Positions 1 through 7,799 of a DNA stretch of 64,000 nucleotides are shown piece by piece. Source of the DNA: Pedobacter sp. Leaf41. Its GTDB lineage: Bacteria > Bacteroidota > Bacteroidia > Sphingobacteriales > Sphingobacteriaceae. The translations under genes were made by a program, and so were the position numbers. How positions within the stretch are numbered: position 1 is the first letter of the stretch; each line of letters opens with the position of its first letter. The notes below the pieces were generated by a model, which ran no database searches, was not told the DNA's origin, and saw only the letters and a list, made by a program, of their open reading frames with translations. Location of the stretch: assembly GCF_001422545.1 (NCBI RefSeq), contig NZ_LMLE01000001.1, positions 125,373 to 189,372 of the forward strand. The letters are read 5' to 3'.

Positions 1-389
1 TCTCCCAATTCATCAACTGCTTGCCACTCAATTGTTTCATGCTTTGCAATAACCATTTGTGCTATTCTATCTCCATTAACGATTTTGAATTCAGTATCTG
101 ATAAATTAACCAATAAAACTTTTAGCTCTCCACGATAATCAGCATCAATTGTTCCAGGTGAGTTGACAATGCTGATTCCATGTTTATAAGCCAAGCCACT
201 TCTCGGACGAATCTGTGCTTCATAACCAATTGGCAATTCGATATATAAACCAGTCGGGATAAGTTGGCGTTGTAAAGGTTTAAGTGTAATATCTTCGGTA
301 ATTGATGCTCTCAAATCCATTCCGGCAGCATGAGCTGTTTCGTATTGCGGCAACGGATGTTCGGATTTATTGATAATTTTTATGTTCAT
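1..389 (-). CDS. dut: dUTP diphosphatase (dUTPase), C-terminus cut by window edge
   Basis: This enzyme hydrolyses dUTP to dUMP and pyrophosphate, keeping uracil out of DNA and supplying dUMP for dTMP synthesis; it is a cytosolic homotrimer. The 129 visible residues start at an ATG (387-389) and contain the trimeric dUTPase motifs: GMDLRA at 23-28, RPRSGLA at 61-67 (the phosphate-binding serine motif) and [10 protein letters not shown] at 79-88 with the catalytic Asp region. Family members are about 145 residues, so only the last ~15 residues, including the Gly-rich C-terminal motif 5, lie outside the window. It follows the flippase gene on the same strand with a 50-nt gap, so co-transcription is possible. 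Identification is firm. Confidence 0.95.
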   Translation of the reverse strand, partial: MNIKIINKSEHPLPQYETAHAAGMDLRASITEDITLKPLQRQLIPTGLYIELPIGYEAQIRPRSGLAYKHGISIVNSPGTIDADYRGELKVLLVNLSDTEFKIVNGDRIAQMVIAKHETIEWQAVDELG

Positions 390-439
390 ATTTATAGGTT
401 AAAACTACACCACTATTATATCATTCTTGATGTAATAAC

Positions 440-1924
440 TTAAGCGTTCTTCCTTAAAAGCTTTTTTACATTATCCTTTTCAAAATAGAATATTCCAAGA
501 AGAAATAGCAATAGGATGGTGTTACCAATATAGATGTTACGATTGAATACCCAAAACGATAAACCAACTGATAGGATGGAGACCAGTACATAGGTTGCCA
601 TAGACTTCAATTTGTAGGGGATGGGATAATGTTTTTGCCCCAGCCAGTATGAAATAACCATGATAATAAAATAGGCGAACATAGATACCCATGCAGATCC
701 CATATAGCTATATTTAGGAATGAGAATGATATTCATCACGATGGTGAAAACTGCTCCTACTAATGATATATATAAACCATATCGCGTTTGATCGGATAGC
801 CTGTACCAAACCGATAAGTTCATGTATATGCCTAAACATACATAACCAAATAACAAAACAGGAACCGCATCTAAACCAGACCAATACCTTGAATTAATGA
901 AGTGTTTTATAATTTCGATATTAGCTGTGAGCCCCAAGAACAAGATTGATAACGCCAATACAAAATAATATAAAATAGTAGCATACGTTTGTTTGGCATT
1001 TTCATTTTTAGCGTGACTAAAGAAAAACGGTTCCGCACCCAACCTGAAAGCAGTATTAAAAATGCTAATGAAAACAGCTAGTTTACATACTGCACCATAA
1101 ATACCTACATCGTGATTAGCAATGTTGTTGGGCAAATATTTACCAAGTAAAATCTTATCAAGATTTTCATTAATGATGAAAGACAAATTAGCCACCAAAA
1201 CTGGCCAGCTATAGCCAAACATATTGTAGAAAAGTTGTTTGTTAAATTTCAACCGGAGGGCTGCGAATTGCGGTAAGAGCATAAGCAACGTAACCAGGCT
1301 CGCAATTAGATTGGCCACAAAAACATAACCTACCCATCTTCCTTTATACCAGCTGCTTAGCCATTCATCGATTATTCCGTTTTTTATCAAAAACGGAATT
1401 ACAAAAATAAATACCAAGTTAAGACCTATAAAAGTACCAATATTGGTAAATTTAATCAGGCTATATCTAAATGGCTTTCCATCTGCCCTTAGTTTTGCAA
1501 AAGGAATTACACTTATAGCATCAACGAATAAGATCCAGGCAAATAAGTGTATATAGGATTTTTGATCTGCAAAGCCTGAGATATTTCCATTTAGCGTATA
1601 CTTGGCCAAAAAATCAGAAAAAACAAGTGCTGTGATTAAAAACAGCGTAGATAGGAAGGCGATGACGATAAAGCTATTGTTATAAACCTCCTCTTTTTTA
1701 TCCTCATGTTTATTCAAATACCTAAAAAAGGTAGTTTCCATTCCAAAAGCCAGGATTGGATTAATGATGGACACATAACTGAACATTTTGGTAAAAACGC
1801 CATACACGCCAGGAGCAAAAACCGTTGTGTAAATTGGCGTTAAAATGAAGTTAAACAAACGTGAGAGAATGGTACTAATACCATAAACCATGGTTTGCCC
1901 AAGAAACTTTTTATATACTGACAA
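440..1924 (-). CDS. Wzx/MATE-type polysaccharide flippase
   Basis: This is a 494-residue integral membrane protein of the oligosaccharide flippase family (polysaccharide biosynthesis protein, MOP superfamily), expected to move lipid-linked glycans across the inner membrane. About a dozen to fourteen hydrophobic segments run through it, and the N-terminus (YKKFLGQTMVYGISTILSRL) is typical of Bacteroidota members. The start is a TTG at 1922-1924. The next in-frame ATG would remove the conserved first 11 residues, so TTG is preferred. No glycosyltransferases adjoin it, so its substrate cannot be inferred. It lies between the acylphosphatase gene (138-nt gap) and dut. Confidence 0.88.
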   Translation of the reverse strand: MSVYKKFLGQTMVYGISTILSRLFNFILTPIYTTVFAPGVYGVFTKMFSYVSIINPILAFGMETTFFRYLNKHEDKKEEVYNNSFIVIAFLSTLFLITALVFSDFLAKYTLNGNISGFADQKSYIHLFAWILFVDAISVIPFAKLRADGKPFRYSLIKFTNIGTFIGLNLVFIFVIPFLIKNGIIDEWLSSWYKGRWVGYVFVANLIASLVTLLMLLPQFAALRLKFNKQLFYNMFGYSWPVLVANLSFIINENLDKILLGKYLPNNIANHDVGIYGAVCKLAVFISIFNTAFRLGAEPFFFSHAKNENAKQTYATILYYFVLALSILFLGLTANIEIIKHFINSRYWSGLDAVPVLLFGYVCLGIYMNLSVWYRLSDQTRYGLYISLVGAVFTIVMNIILIPKYSYMGSAWVSMFAYFIIMVISYWLGQKHYPIPYKLKSMATYVLVSILSVGLSFWVFNRNIYIGNTILLLFLLGIFYFEKDNVKKLLRKNA

Positions 1925-2062
1925 TTGCTTTCAGATTTTTGATTTTAGGTTTTAGATTGAAACAGTTGGTTTTCTAAAAGAAAAATCGATTAATAACTAT
2001 GCGTAAATTTAGCTGATTTAGGTTTGAAATCGTAATTCGTCAATCCGAAATCGTCAATCTCC

Positions 2063-2347
2063 TTACCAAAGCAAATTCTTTTTAACCACTTCGAAGTTCT
2101 TAAAATTTTTAAGTTCTCCTTCACTTACTTGAACATCATCCACGAGAGATTTATCAGGACCTTCCTTACACCAATCTATAAAAGGTTCGAGGATAAACTG
2201 CTCCGCTTCTGCCTCAATATAAACCGAGCCGTCTTTCTCATTCTTAACAAAACCCTTTATTCCCATTTGGTCGGCGACTGCTTTGGTGCTTGCTCTAAAA
2301 AATACGCCTTGCACTTTTCCAGCTACCTTTATATTAATGTGTTTCAT
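2063..2347 (-). CDS. Acylphosphatase
   Basis: This small cytosolic enzyme hydrolyses acyl phosphates such as carbamoyl phosphate or 1,3-bisphosphoglycerate. The 94-residue chain has both family signatures: GKVQGVFFR at 10-18, with catalytic Arg18, and GFVKNEKDGSV at 32-42, with catalytic Asn36. The reading frame is open 11 codons further upstream, but the ATG at 2345-2347 gives the usual length of about 90 residues with MKHINIKVAG at the N-terminus and is taken as the start. It follows the flavoprotein gene by 39 nt and probably belongs to that operon. A link to the neighbouring functions is not evident. Confidence 0.93.
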   Translation of the reverse strand: MKHINIKVAGKVQGVFFRASTKAVADQMGIKGFVKNEKDGSVYIEAEAEQFILEPFIDWCKEGPDKSLVDDVQVSEGELKNFKNFEVVKKNLLW

Positions 2348-2386
2348 TTGATGTAAGTGTTCAAGCTGCAAAGTTAACAAAGCTTT

Positions 2387-3343
2387 TTAATGCTTTATTT
2401 GATTATGCAAATCATTTAATTGCTTTAATCCAACTAAAAATTCCTCCCAAATCTCCTCTAAAATCTGTTTGGCGGGTTTAATTTCATTGAGCATCGCTGA
2501 TATTTGTCCGATTTCGAGTTCTCCTTTTTCCATATCACCTTCAAACATGCCAAGTTTGGCTCTAGCTTTTCCTAGCAACTCTACTAATAAATTTCTATCT
2601 GCCCCCTCTGCCTCGGCCTGTGAAACGGCTTCAGCAAATTCATTTTTTAATAACCTTACCGGAACAAGTTTTTTCATTGCAAGTCTGGTATCGCCCTCTG
2701 CTGCCGAGATTATTCTTTGTTTAAATGATGGATGCGCAGATGACTCTTCTGCAATGGAGAAAGCAGAACCGATTTGAACGGCATCGGCGCCAAGTGCAAA
2801 AGCAGCCAACATTGATTTGCCGCTTGCAATGCCACCTGCAGCAATTACAGGAATAGTTACGGCAGCCTTAATCATGGGCATTAAACACATGGTTGTAGTT
2901 TCCTCGCGACCGTTATGTCCTCCGGCTTCGAACCCCTCTGCCACGATAGCATCTACACCAGCCTCCTGGGCTTTCAAGGCAAATTTTGTATTTGAAATAA
3001 CATGTACAACGGTAATTCCGTTTTCTTTTAGAATGCTTGTCCACGTGGAAGGATTACCAGCCGATGAAAAAATGATTTTCACCTCTTCTTCTATTACAAT
3101 ATCAATAATTTGCTGAATATTTGGGTATAATAAAGGAATGTTAACACCGAAAGGTTTGTCTGTTGCGAGTTTGCATTTTCGGATATGCTCCAGTAGTATT
3201 TCAGGATACATGGAGCCAGCGCCGATAATCCCTAAACCGCCAGCATTTGAAACTGCAGCTGCCAGTTTCCAGCCACTACACCAAACCATTCCGGCCTGGA
3301 TAATGGGATATTTTATATTGAAAAGTTTGCAGATTGGGTTCAT
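2387..3343 (-). CDS. Nitronate monooxygenase / FabK-like FMN oxidoreductase
   Basis: This is a 318-residue FMN-dependent TIM-barrel protein of the 2-nitropropane dioxygenase family, which includes nitronate monooxygenases and FabK enoyl-ACP reductases. Visible family features are the N-terminal PIIQAGMVW segment and Gly-rich NAGGLGIIGAGSM near residues 33-45, the EGFEAGGHNGR motif in the middle, and the FMN phosphate-binding IPVIAAGGIASGKSM followed by ALGADAVQIGSAF. The start is 3 nt after the amidohydrolase stop, so the two are surely co-transcribed. Whether the substrate is a nitronate or an enoyl-ACP cannot be decided from sequence alone. Confidence 0.85.
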   Translation of the reverse strand: MNPICKLFNIKYPIIQAGMVWCSGWKLAAAVSNAGGLGIIGAGSMYPEILLEHIRKCKLATDKPFGVNIPLLYPNIQQIIDIVIEEEVKIIFSSAGNPSTWTSILKENGITVVHVISNTKFALKAQEAGVDAIVAEGFEAGGHNGREETTTMCLMPMIKAAVTIPVIAAGGIASGKSMLAAFALGADAVQIGSAFSIAEESSAHPSFKQRIISAAEGDTRLAMKKLVPVRLLKNEFAEAVSQAEAEGADRNLLVELLGKARAKLGMFEGDMEKGELEIGQISAMLNEIKPAKQILEEIWEEFLVGLKQLNDLHNQIKH

Positions 3344-3346
3344 TAG

Positions 3347-4513
3347 CTAAACGAGTTTAATTATTTGATCACTTTCAATTATAAAATCATTTGATAGCTG
3401 AATCAGATTTAGACCTGGCTTTTTACCAACCTCGATGCTTCCCAAGTGTGTGTTTAAATTTAAAAACTCGGCTCCATTCAGCGTTGCCCAAAGCAGCAGT
3501 TTATCAAAAGCAATATTTTTATGCTTTTGCAAGGTTTTCATTTCCGCTAAAATATTCAACTGATGGTTGCTTGCCAAACTATCGGTACCCAAAGTGATTT
3601 TTACATTTTCTGAGATGAATAGATCAACATCAGGCAAAGTATTTTCAATGTATAAATTAGCCTGTGGACAAAGGCACCAATATAAATCTGGGTGATTTTG
3701 TTTCGCAAATTCAATATCTGCTTTGTTTGAAACGGTATTGTGTACAAGAAGTGTTTTTTGCTTTTTAATGTACGGCAGCCAACTTTGCAAAGAAGTTTTT
3801 CCGCTTGCTTTGAAAAATTGAATATCTAAACCTAAAAATTTATAGAGTGACAGAAAGCCACCTGTTTTATCTTGAAAAAACGAATTTTCATTTACAGTTT
3901 CTTGGTTGTGAATGCTGATCAATGCATTCTCTTTTTCTGCGGTAGCATTAATTAAAGCAAAGAGTTCTGGTGAAACGGAATATGGTGCATGCGGCACAAC
4001 TGATGCCGGTAATGGCGAAAACTCGTTTTTTATTGCGGTTGTATAATCCATGATGGCGTTTGCCCTTTCTGGATTAAAGCCCATAGCCTCAACAAAAGTG
4101 TGGTAATAAATTTTGCTGTTTTGCTTTATTTCCTTCGAGGAAATTTGGTTGGAGATATCGCCAACGGCAACAATTCCATTTACAAGCATTTGTTTATCGG
4201 CGTTTTCCATCGCCGTGCTCATTTGTTCGGGGTTTGCTTGCCTGCTTTTAATAATGCACTGCACAAACTCTACCAAGCCTGTATGCTCTGGAATTTGGCC
4301 CAACATGTGCGAAAGTTCTAAATGGCAATGGGTGTTGATGAACCCTGGAACGATTGCGCCCCTATGTTTTTCAATCTCTACATTAAGATTTTCGACGGCT
4401 GCTGCTGTGAAGATTCTCGTTATTTCGCCATCATGATTAACTGCAACTACTCCGTTTTTTATTGGGGGAGTGCTTACTGGAAAAATCCAATCGGCTGAAA
4501 AGTATTTTAGCAT
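3347..4513 (-). CDS. Amidohydrolase-superfamily deaminase/chlorohydrolase-like enzyme
   Basis: This is a 388-residue metal-dependent hydrolase of the amidohydrolase superfamily, closest in pattern to the cytosine/guanine/SAH-deaminase (TrzN/MtaD-like) group. The metal ligands are visible: HCH at residues 62-64 in GFINTHCHLELSH, HAPYSVSP and HNQET in the middle, and the late GTDSLASNH containing the catalytic Asp. The C-terminal LGSIEVGKKPGLNLI is the usual small beta-domain return. The ATG start is at 4511-4513. It heads the minus-strand run with the flavoprotein. It lacks the look of imidazolonepropionase, so it is probably not the missing hut-pathway enzyme. Substrate unknown. Confidence 0.85.
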   Translation of the reverse strand: MLKYFSADWIFPVSTPPIKNGVVAVNHDGEITRIFTAAAVENLNVEIEKHRGAIVPGFINTHCHLELSHMLGQIPEHTGLVEFVQCIIKSRQANPEQMSTAMENADKQMLVNGIVAVGDISNQISSKEIKQNSKIYYHTFVEAMGFNPERANAIMDYTTAIKNEFSPLPASVVPHAPYSVSPELFALINATAEKENALISIHNQETVNENSFFQDKTGGFLSLYKFLGLDIQFFKASGKTSLQSWLPYIKKQKTLLVHNTVSNKADIEFAKQNHPDLYWCLCPQANLYIENTLPDVDLFISENVKITLGTDSLASNHQLNILAEMKTLQKHKNIAFDKLLLWATLNGAEFLNLNTHLGSIEVGKKPGLNLIQLSNDFIIESDQIIKLV

Positions 4514-4638
4514 GCAGCGAATTTAAGATTTTTACGCTACGAATTGATGATTTGTAATGTAGTGATGAGGAAAATGCTGTGGTAGAAGTTAGGGTTTTGA
4601 CAAAGTCTCATATCGTAACCTACAATTTGAATAAAAAG

Positions 4639-4711
<73 letters not shown>

Positions 4712-4790
4712 TTTTAATCGGGCTGCAAGTATAGAAAAAAATATTCTTTTGATAAAAAATTTTCTGGAAAAAAAATGTTGCTTATAGATT

Positions 4791-4991
4791 AACCACCCCT
4801 TGCCCCTCCTAAATTAGGAGGGGAGCTGGACAGTGAATATTTTAGTTTCTTCAAAAATCTTAGTGGCGGTATGTTTCCATTATTTCATGAGCGATTAAAC
4901 AGCACATCTTGGTGTCGGTATCTCTAAACTATTTCTTGAACTATTGAACAGCACTCCCCTCCTTATTTTCAAGGAGGGGCTGGGGGTGGTT
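4791..4991. repeat. MITE-like element with terminal inverted repeats
   Basis: A 201-bp non-coding element. Its ends are inverted copies: AACCACCCCTTGCCCCTCC at the left, and at the right a sequence whose complement reads AACCACCCCCAGCCCCTCC. Each end also carries an inner hairpin (CCCCTCC-taaatta-GGAGGGG on the left; CCCCTCC-ttattttcaa-GGAGGGG on the right). No ORF lies between. The remaining intergenic DNA up to 5385 holds three short palindromes and no gene. Confidence 0.7.
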
Positions 4992-5240
4992 TTTCTTTAT
5001 TATGCACAAACAGCAGTAAAATAAACCCGATATACGCGGAAAGCCACCGATTTAAGCATCTGTATTTATGATTACCTTAATTGTGCTTACATGTTAGCAC
5101 AGGATTTTTCGGTGCTTGAAGCATTAGCGGGGCGGACCTTAAAAATAGCTTCTGCCCTTGCTTTCCAAATCAAATATCTACGTCAATTATATAGTTCATC
5201 ATTTATATTTATGCCTAAGATGTAGTCATTACCCCCAATG

Positions 5241-5257
5241 TGTGGAGAAACTCCACA
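5241..5257. promoter_or_regulatory. Perfect palindrome upstream of the PepSY-like genes
   Basis: TGTGGAGAAACTCCACA is a perfect inverted repeat with 7-bp arms and a 3-bp centre, 129 bp before the start codon of the first PepSY-like gene. Size, symmetry and distance are those of an upstream activator site for an NtrC-type regulator, and one is encoded just downstream. No convincing -24/-12 sigma-54 promoter was found, so the role is inferred only. Confidence 0.35.
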
Positions 5258-5336
5258 ACATTTATTTTATGGCACACGTCTAATATTCTGAAAATAAGCG
5301 ATTTATATATCTGTGCCAGCTTTGGCATTATTATGA

Positions 5337-5355
5337 AACAATAGGAAGTATTGTT
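5337..5355. promoter_or_regulatory. Short inverted repeat near the promoter of the first PepSY-like gene
   Basis: AACAATA-ggaag-TATTGTT is a perfect 7-bp inverted repeat ending 30 nt before the ATG at 5386. A second, weaker one (TGCCA-gctt-TGGCA) lies just upstream at about 5314-5327. Both could be operator sites or simple RNA hairpins in the leader. There is no further support. Confidence 0.25.
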
Positions 5356-5385
5356 ACACATATTAAATTTTAAAAATTATATACT

Positions 5386-5700
5386 ATGAAAAAGTTCATT
5401 TTATCAGCTACATTCTTAGCGTTCGCAGGGTTCTCAGCAGTACAAGCAAGTGAAGTAAACTCAATCAAAAACACTGCAATTGTTGCAGTTCAAGATAGCG
5501 CAGTTAAAACTCCAGTAAAATTGGAAGAATTACCTGAGCCAGTAACAACCGCTCTAAAATCTGATGCTTATAAAGGTTGGACAGCAACTGAAGCATGGTC
5601 GGTTAAAGAAGGTGCAAAAGAGTACTATTTAATCAACGTTAAAAAAGAAGCAGAAACTGGTTCTGTAAAAATCGACAAAGACGGTAAGCCAGTTCAATAA
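5386..5700 (+). CDS. Small secreted PepSY-like protein, copy 1
   Basis: This is a 104-residue protein with a clear signal peptide (MKKFILSATFLAFAGFSAVQA, cleavage after about residue 21). The mature part resembles the PepSY-like small periplasmic proteins of Bacteroidota: LPEPVTTALKSDAYKGW, then an aromatic/acidic stretch EAWSVKEGAKEYYLINVKK and a short DKDGKPV tail. Function unknown; proteins of this fold are thought to modulate proteases or other periplasmic proteins. A second copy follows 114 bp later and differs at only four residues, all in the first 30. A GC-rich hairpin at 5733-5752 separates the two. The assignment to a PepSY-like fold is moderately confident. Confidence 0.8.
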   Translation: MKKFILSATFLAFAGFSAVQASEVNSIKNTAIVAVQDSAVKTPVKLEELPEPVTTALKSDAYKGWTATEAWSVKEGAKEYYLINVKKEAETGSVKIDKDGKPVQ

Positions 5701-5732
5701 TATTTGTCCTAAATAAGGCATAATCAACAAAA

Positions 5733-5752
5733 AGCGCAGCCTCTGGGTTGCG
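5733..5752 (+). terminator. Hairpin between the two PepSY-like genes
   Basis: GCGCAGCC-tctg-GGTTGCGC forms an 8-bp stem with one G-U pair, 32 nt after the stop of copy 1. No U-tract follows, so it may attenuate transcription or stabilise the mRNA rather than terminate it. Confidence 0.4.
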
Positions 5753-5814
5753 CATATTTAAACCAGAACCACGAAATTGCTTTTGCAGTTTCAACACATT
5801 AAAATTAAAAAACC

Positions 5815-6129
5815 ATGAAAAAGTTAATATTATCAGCTGCGTTCTTAGCATTTGCAGGATTCTCAGCAGTACAAGCAAGTGAAGTAAATACAATTAAAAA
5901 TCCTGCAATTGTTGCAGTTCAAGATAGCGCAGTAAAAACTCCAGTTAAACTGGAAGAACTTCCAGAGCCAGTTACTACAGCATTAAAGTCTGATGCTTAC
6001 AAAGGTTGGACCGCAACTGAAGCTTGGTCGGTTAAGGAAGGCGCAAAAGAATATTACCTAATCAATGTTAAAAAAGAAGCAGAAACAGGTTCTGTGAAAA
6101 TTGACAAAGATGGTAAACCGGTTCAATAA
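5815..6129 (+). CDS. Small secreted PepSY-like protein, copy 2
   Basis: This is a 104-residue paralogue of the preceding gene with the same signal peptide layout. Only F4L, T9A, S26T and T30P differ; residues 31-104 are identical. At the DNA level about 25 of the last 59 codons differ, all silently, so this is not a recent copy: the mature protein has been held constant while synonymous sites drifted. A hairpin terminator follows at 6164. The NtrC-type regulator begins 68 nt after the stop, so a regulatory link is possible but unproven. Confidence 0.8.
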   Translation: MKKLILSAAFLAFAGFSAVQASEVNTIKNPAIVAVQDSAVKTPVKLEELPEPVTTALKSDAYKGWTATEAWSVKEGAKEYYLINVKKEAETGSVKIDKDGKPVQ

Positions 6130-6163
6130 ATCCCAATTATTACATCTACCTAGTACAAGAATG

Positions 6164-6193
6164 GCCAGACTTTGTCTGGCTTTTCTTATTTTT
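6164..6193 (+). terminator. Rho-independent terminator after PepSY-like copy 2
   Basis: GCCAGAC-ttt-GTCTGGC followed by TTTTCTTATTTTT. The end of the U-tract overlaps the -7 box of the next gene. Confidence 0.8.
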
Positions 6194-6194
6194 G
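6187..6194 (+). promoter_or_regulatory. -7 promoter box (TATTTTTG) of the NtrC-type regulator
   Basis: TATTTTTG matches the Bacteroidota -7 consensus TAnnTTTG and ends only 3 nt before the ATG at 6198. The transcript would begin at or inside the start codon, predicting a leaderless mRNA. Confidence 0.55.
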
Positions 6195-6197
6195 TAT

Positions 6198-7529
6198 ATG
6201 GCGAAAATCCTGATTTTAGAAGATGATACTACATTTGCTCAATTACTTGAAGGTTTTTTAACGAAAAACAATCACGAGGTTACACTCGTAACCCATATTA
6301 AACAATCTTTTAAACTGATCGAAAATCAAACATTTGATTTGTTTTTAATTGATTATCGGTTGCCCGATGGAATTGGTTTCGAGGTGATTACTCACTCCAG
6401 AAATTTGGGCTTATCTACTCCAATTGTGGTAATGACGAGTTTTAATGATGTGCGAACCGCTGTAAAATCTATGCAGATGGGCGCCTTCGATTATATTACA
6501 AAGCCTGTTAACCCTGATGAACTTTTAATGGTTATTAAAAATTCTTTAACCAAAAAGGATTTAAAAGAGACTAAAATTGAATCAACAGATTCTGATTTTA
6601 TAAGAGGCAAAAGCGCAACGGCTGATCGGTTATATGAGCACATTGCGTTGGTTGCACCGACTGATATGTCGGTAATTATTCAAGGTGAAAGCGGAACAGG
6701 TAAAGAATTTGCTGCCCGAACATTGCATCAGCAAAGCAAAAGAGCCGACAAACCTTTTGTGGCTATTGATTGCGGTGCTTTGTCAAAAGATTTAGCGGCA
6801 AGCGAATTATTTGGCCATATGAAAGGAGCCTTTACCGGTGCCTTAAACGACAAAAAGGGCCAGTTTGAAGCTGCCAATGGGGGCACTTTATTTTTAGATG
6901 AGGTTGGGAATTTAAGCTACGAAGTTCAGATTAAGTTACTTCGAGCTTTGCAAGAACGTGTTATTCAACCCTTAGGCAGTACTAAACAAATTGCAGTTGA
7001 CGTTCGCATAATTACCGCTACAAACGACGATTTATTAAACAGCATTTCTGGAGGTGAATTTAGAGAAGATCTGTATCATCGGTTAAATGAATTCAAGATT
7101 CAGTTACCTGCTTTAAGAGATCGGGCTGGCGATTTGGAGCTTTTTATCAATCATTTCATCAGTTTATCAAATAGAGATTTGGATAGAAATGTTAAAAGCG
7201 TTTCTACAGAAGCAAAATCTTTATTGCTGAATTACGATTGGCCAGGAAACTTGCGTGAGTTGAGCAATGTAGTTAAGCGCATGGTTTTATTAACGCCCGG
7301 CGATGTTGCCCAGGTTACTGCTTTGCCGGATGAAATGATGCTGGCGGTTAACCAACAAACCCTACCAGGCAGCTCATCTGATTTGAAAGCAGTAAATGAG
7401 CAGAATGAAAAGATGCTTATCTCCGAAACTTTGATTAAGGCAAAACATAATAAAAGTAAGGCAGCAAAAATGCTGAATATCGATAGAAAAACGCTTTATG
7501 CCAAAATGGAAAGGTATGGGATTGAATAG
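6198..7529 (+). CDS. NtrC-family sigma-54 response regulator
   Basis: This is a 443-residue transcription activator with three domains. The receiver domain (about 1-120) has acidic residues E9 D10 D11 and phospho-acceptor Asp52 in LIDYRLPDG. The AAA+ sigma-54 interaction domain has Walker A GESGTGKE near residue 160, the sigma-54-contacting GAFTGA loop near 207 and Walker B TLFLDEVG. A Fis-type helix-turn-helix ends the protein (NKSKAAKMLNIDRKTLYAKM). The ATG at 6198 is preferred to the TTG six nt upstream because it sits at the -7 box spacing and begins MAKILILEDD. The hybrid kinase encoded convergently is a plausible partner, with its HPt domain as the phosphodonor. Confidence 0.93.
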   Translation: MAKILILEDDTTFAQLLEGFLTKNNHEVTLVTHIKQSFKLIENQTFDLFLIDYRLPDGIGFEVITHSRNLGLSTPIVVMTSFNDVRTAVKSMQMGAFDYITKPVNPDELLMVIKNSLTKKDLKETKIESTDSDFIRGKSATADRLYEHIALVAPTDMSVIIQGESGTGKEFAARTLHQQSKRADKPFVAIDCGALSKDLAASELFGHMKGAFTGALNDKKGQFEAANGGTLFLDEVGNLSYEVQIKLLRALQERVIQPLGSTKQIAVDVRIITATNDDLLNSISGGEFREDLYHRLNEFKIQLPALRDRAGDLELFINHFISLSNRDLDRNVKSVSTEAKSLLLNYDWPGNLRELSNVVKRMVLLTPGDVAQVTALPDEMMLAVNQQTLPGSSSDLKAVNEQNEKMLISETLIKAKHNKSKAAKMLNIDRKTLYAKMERYGIE

Positions 7530-7531
7530 AA

Positions 7532-7799
7532 AACCTCACCCTGTTAAAGGCAGAGGTTTTTGTTTTTCTGTGGGGTCCCTCTCCTTGAAAAGAGGGAAAG
7601 TTCGTAGCCTGGTTTGAACCCAGGTTTTAAGAATTCACCTTTCCATTGTTCTTTCAGAATGGAGATTTGATAAGTGGTTTTTGCTACTTGGCCATGCTTT
7701 TCCGGATAGTGAGTTAAATCCAGATTTACGAATTTATTTCTTTACTATTTTTGCTCCCCGCCCCCTCTCTTCGAGGGGAGGGGATGAAGGGGTGAGGTT
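7532..7799. repeat. TIR-bounded intergenic element between regulator and kinase
   Basis: The whole gap between the two convergent genes is bounded by inverted AACCTCACCC (7532-7541) and GGGTGAGGTT (7790-7799). Inside are pyrimidine/purine hairpins (ccctctccttgaaaagaggg near 7567; ccccctctcttcgagggg near 7760) and a central CCTGG-tttgaac-CCAGG hairpin at about 7610-7626. The right end overlaps the kinase stop codon. It resembles the 4791-4991 element in design though not in TIR sequence, and may act as a bidirectional terminator. Confidence 0.55.

Noticed and set aside
3347..4513. Amidohydrolase as imidazolonepropionase (hutI)
   Set aside because: Motif pattern and N-terminus fit the deaminase/chlorohydrolase group better, and the neighbours are unrelated to histidine use.
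5258..5385. Sigma-54 promoter for the PepSY-like genes
   Set aside because: A TGGCAC occurs at about 5270, but no GC at the -12 position follows at the required spacing.
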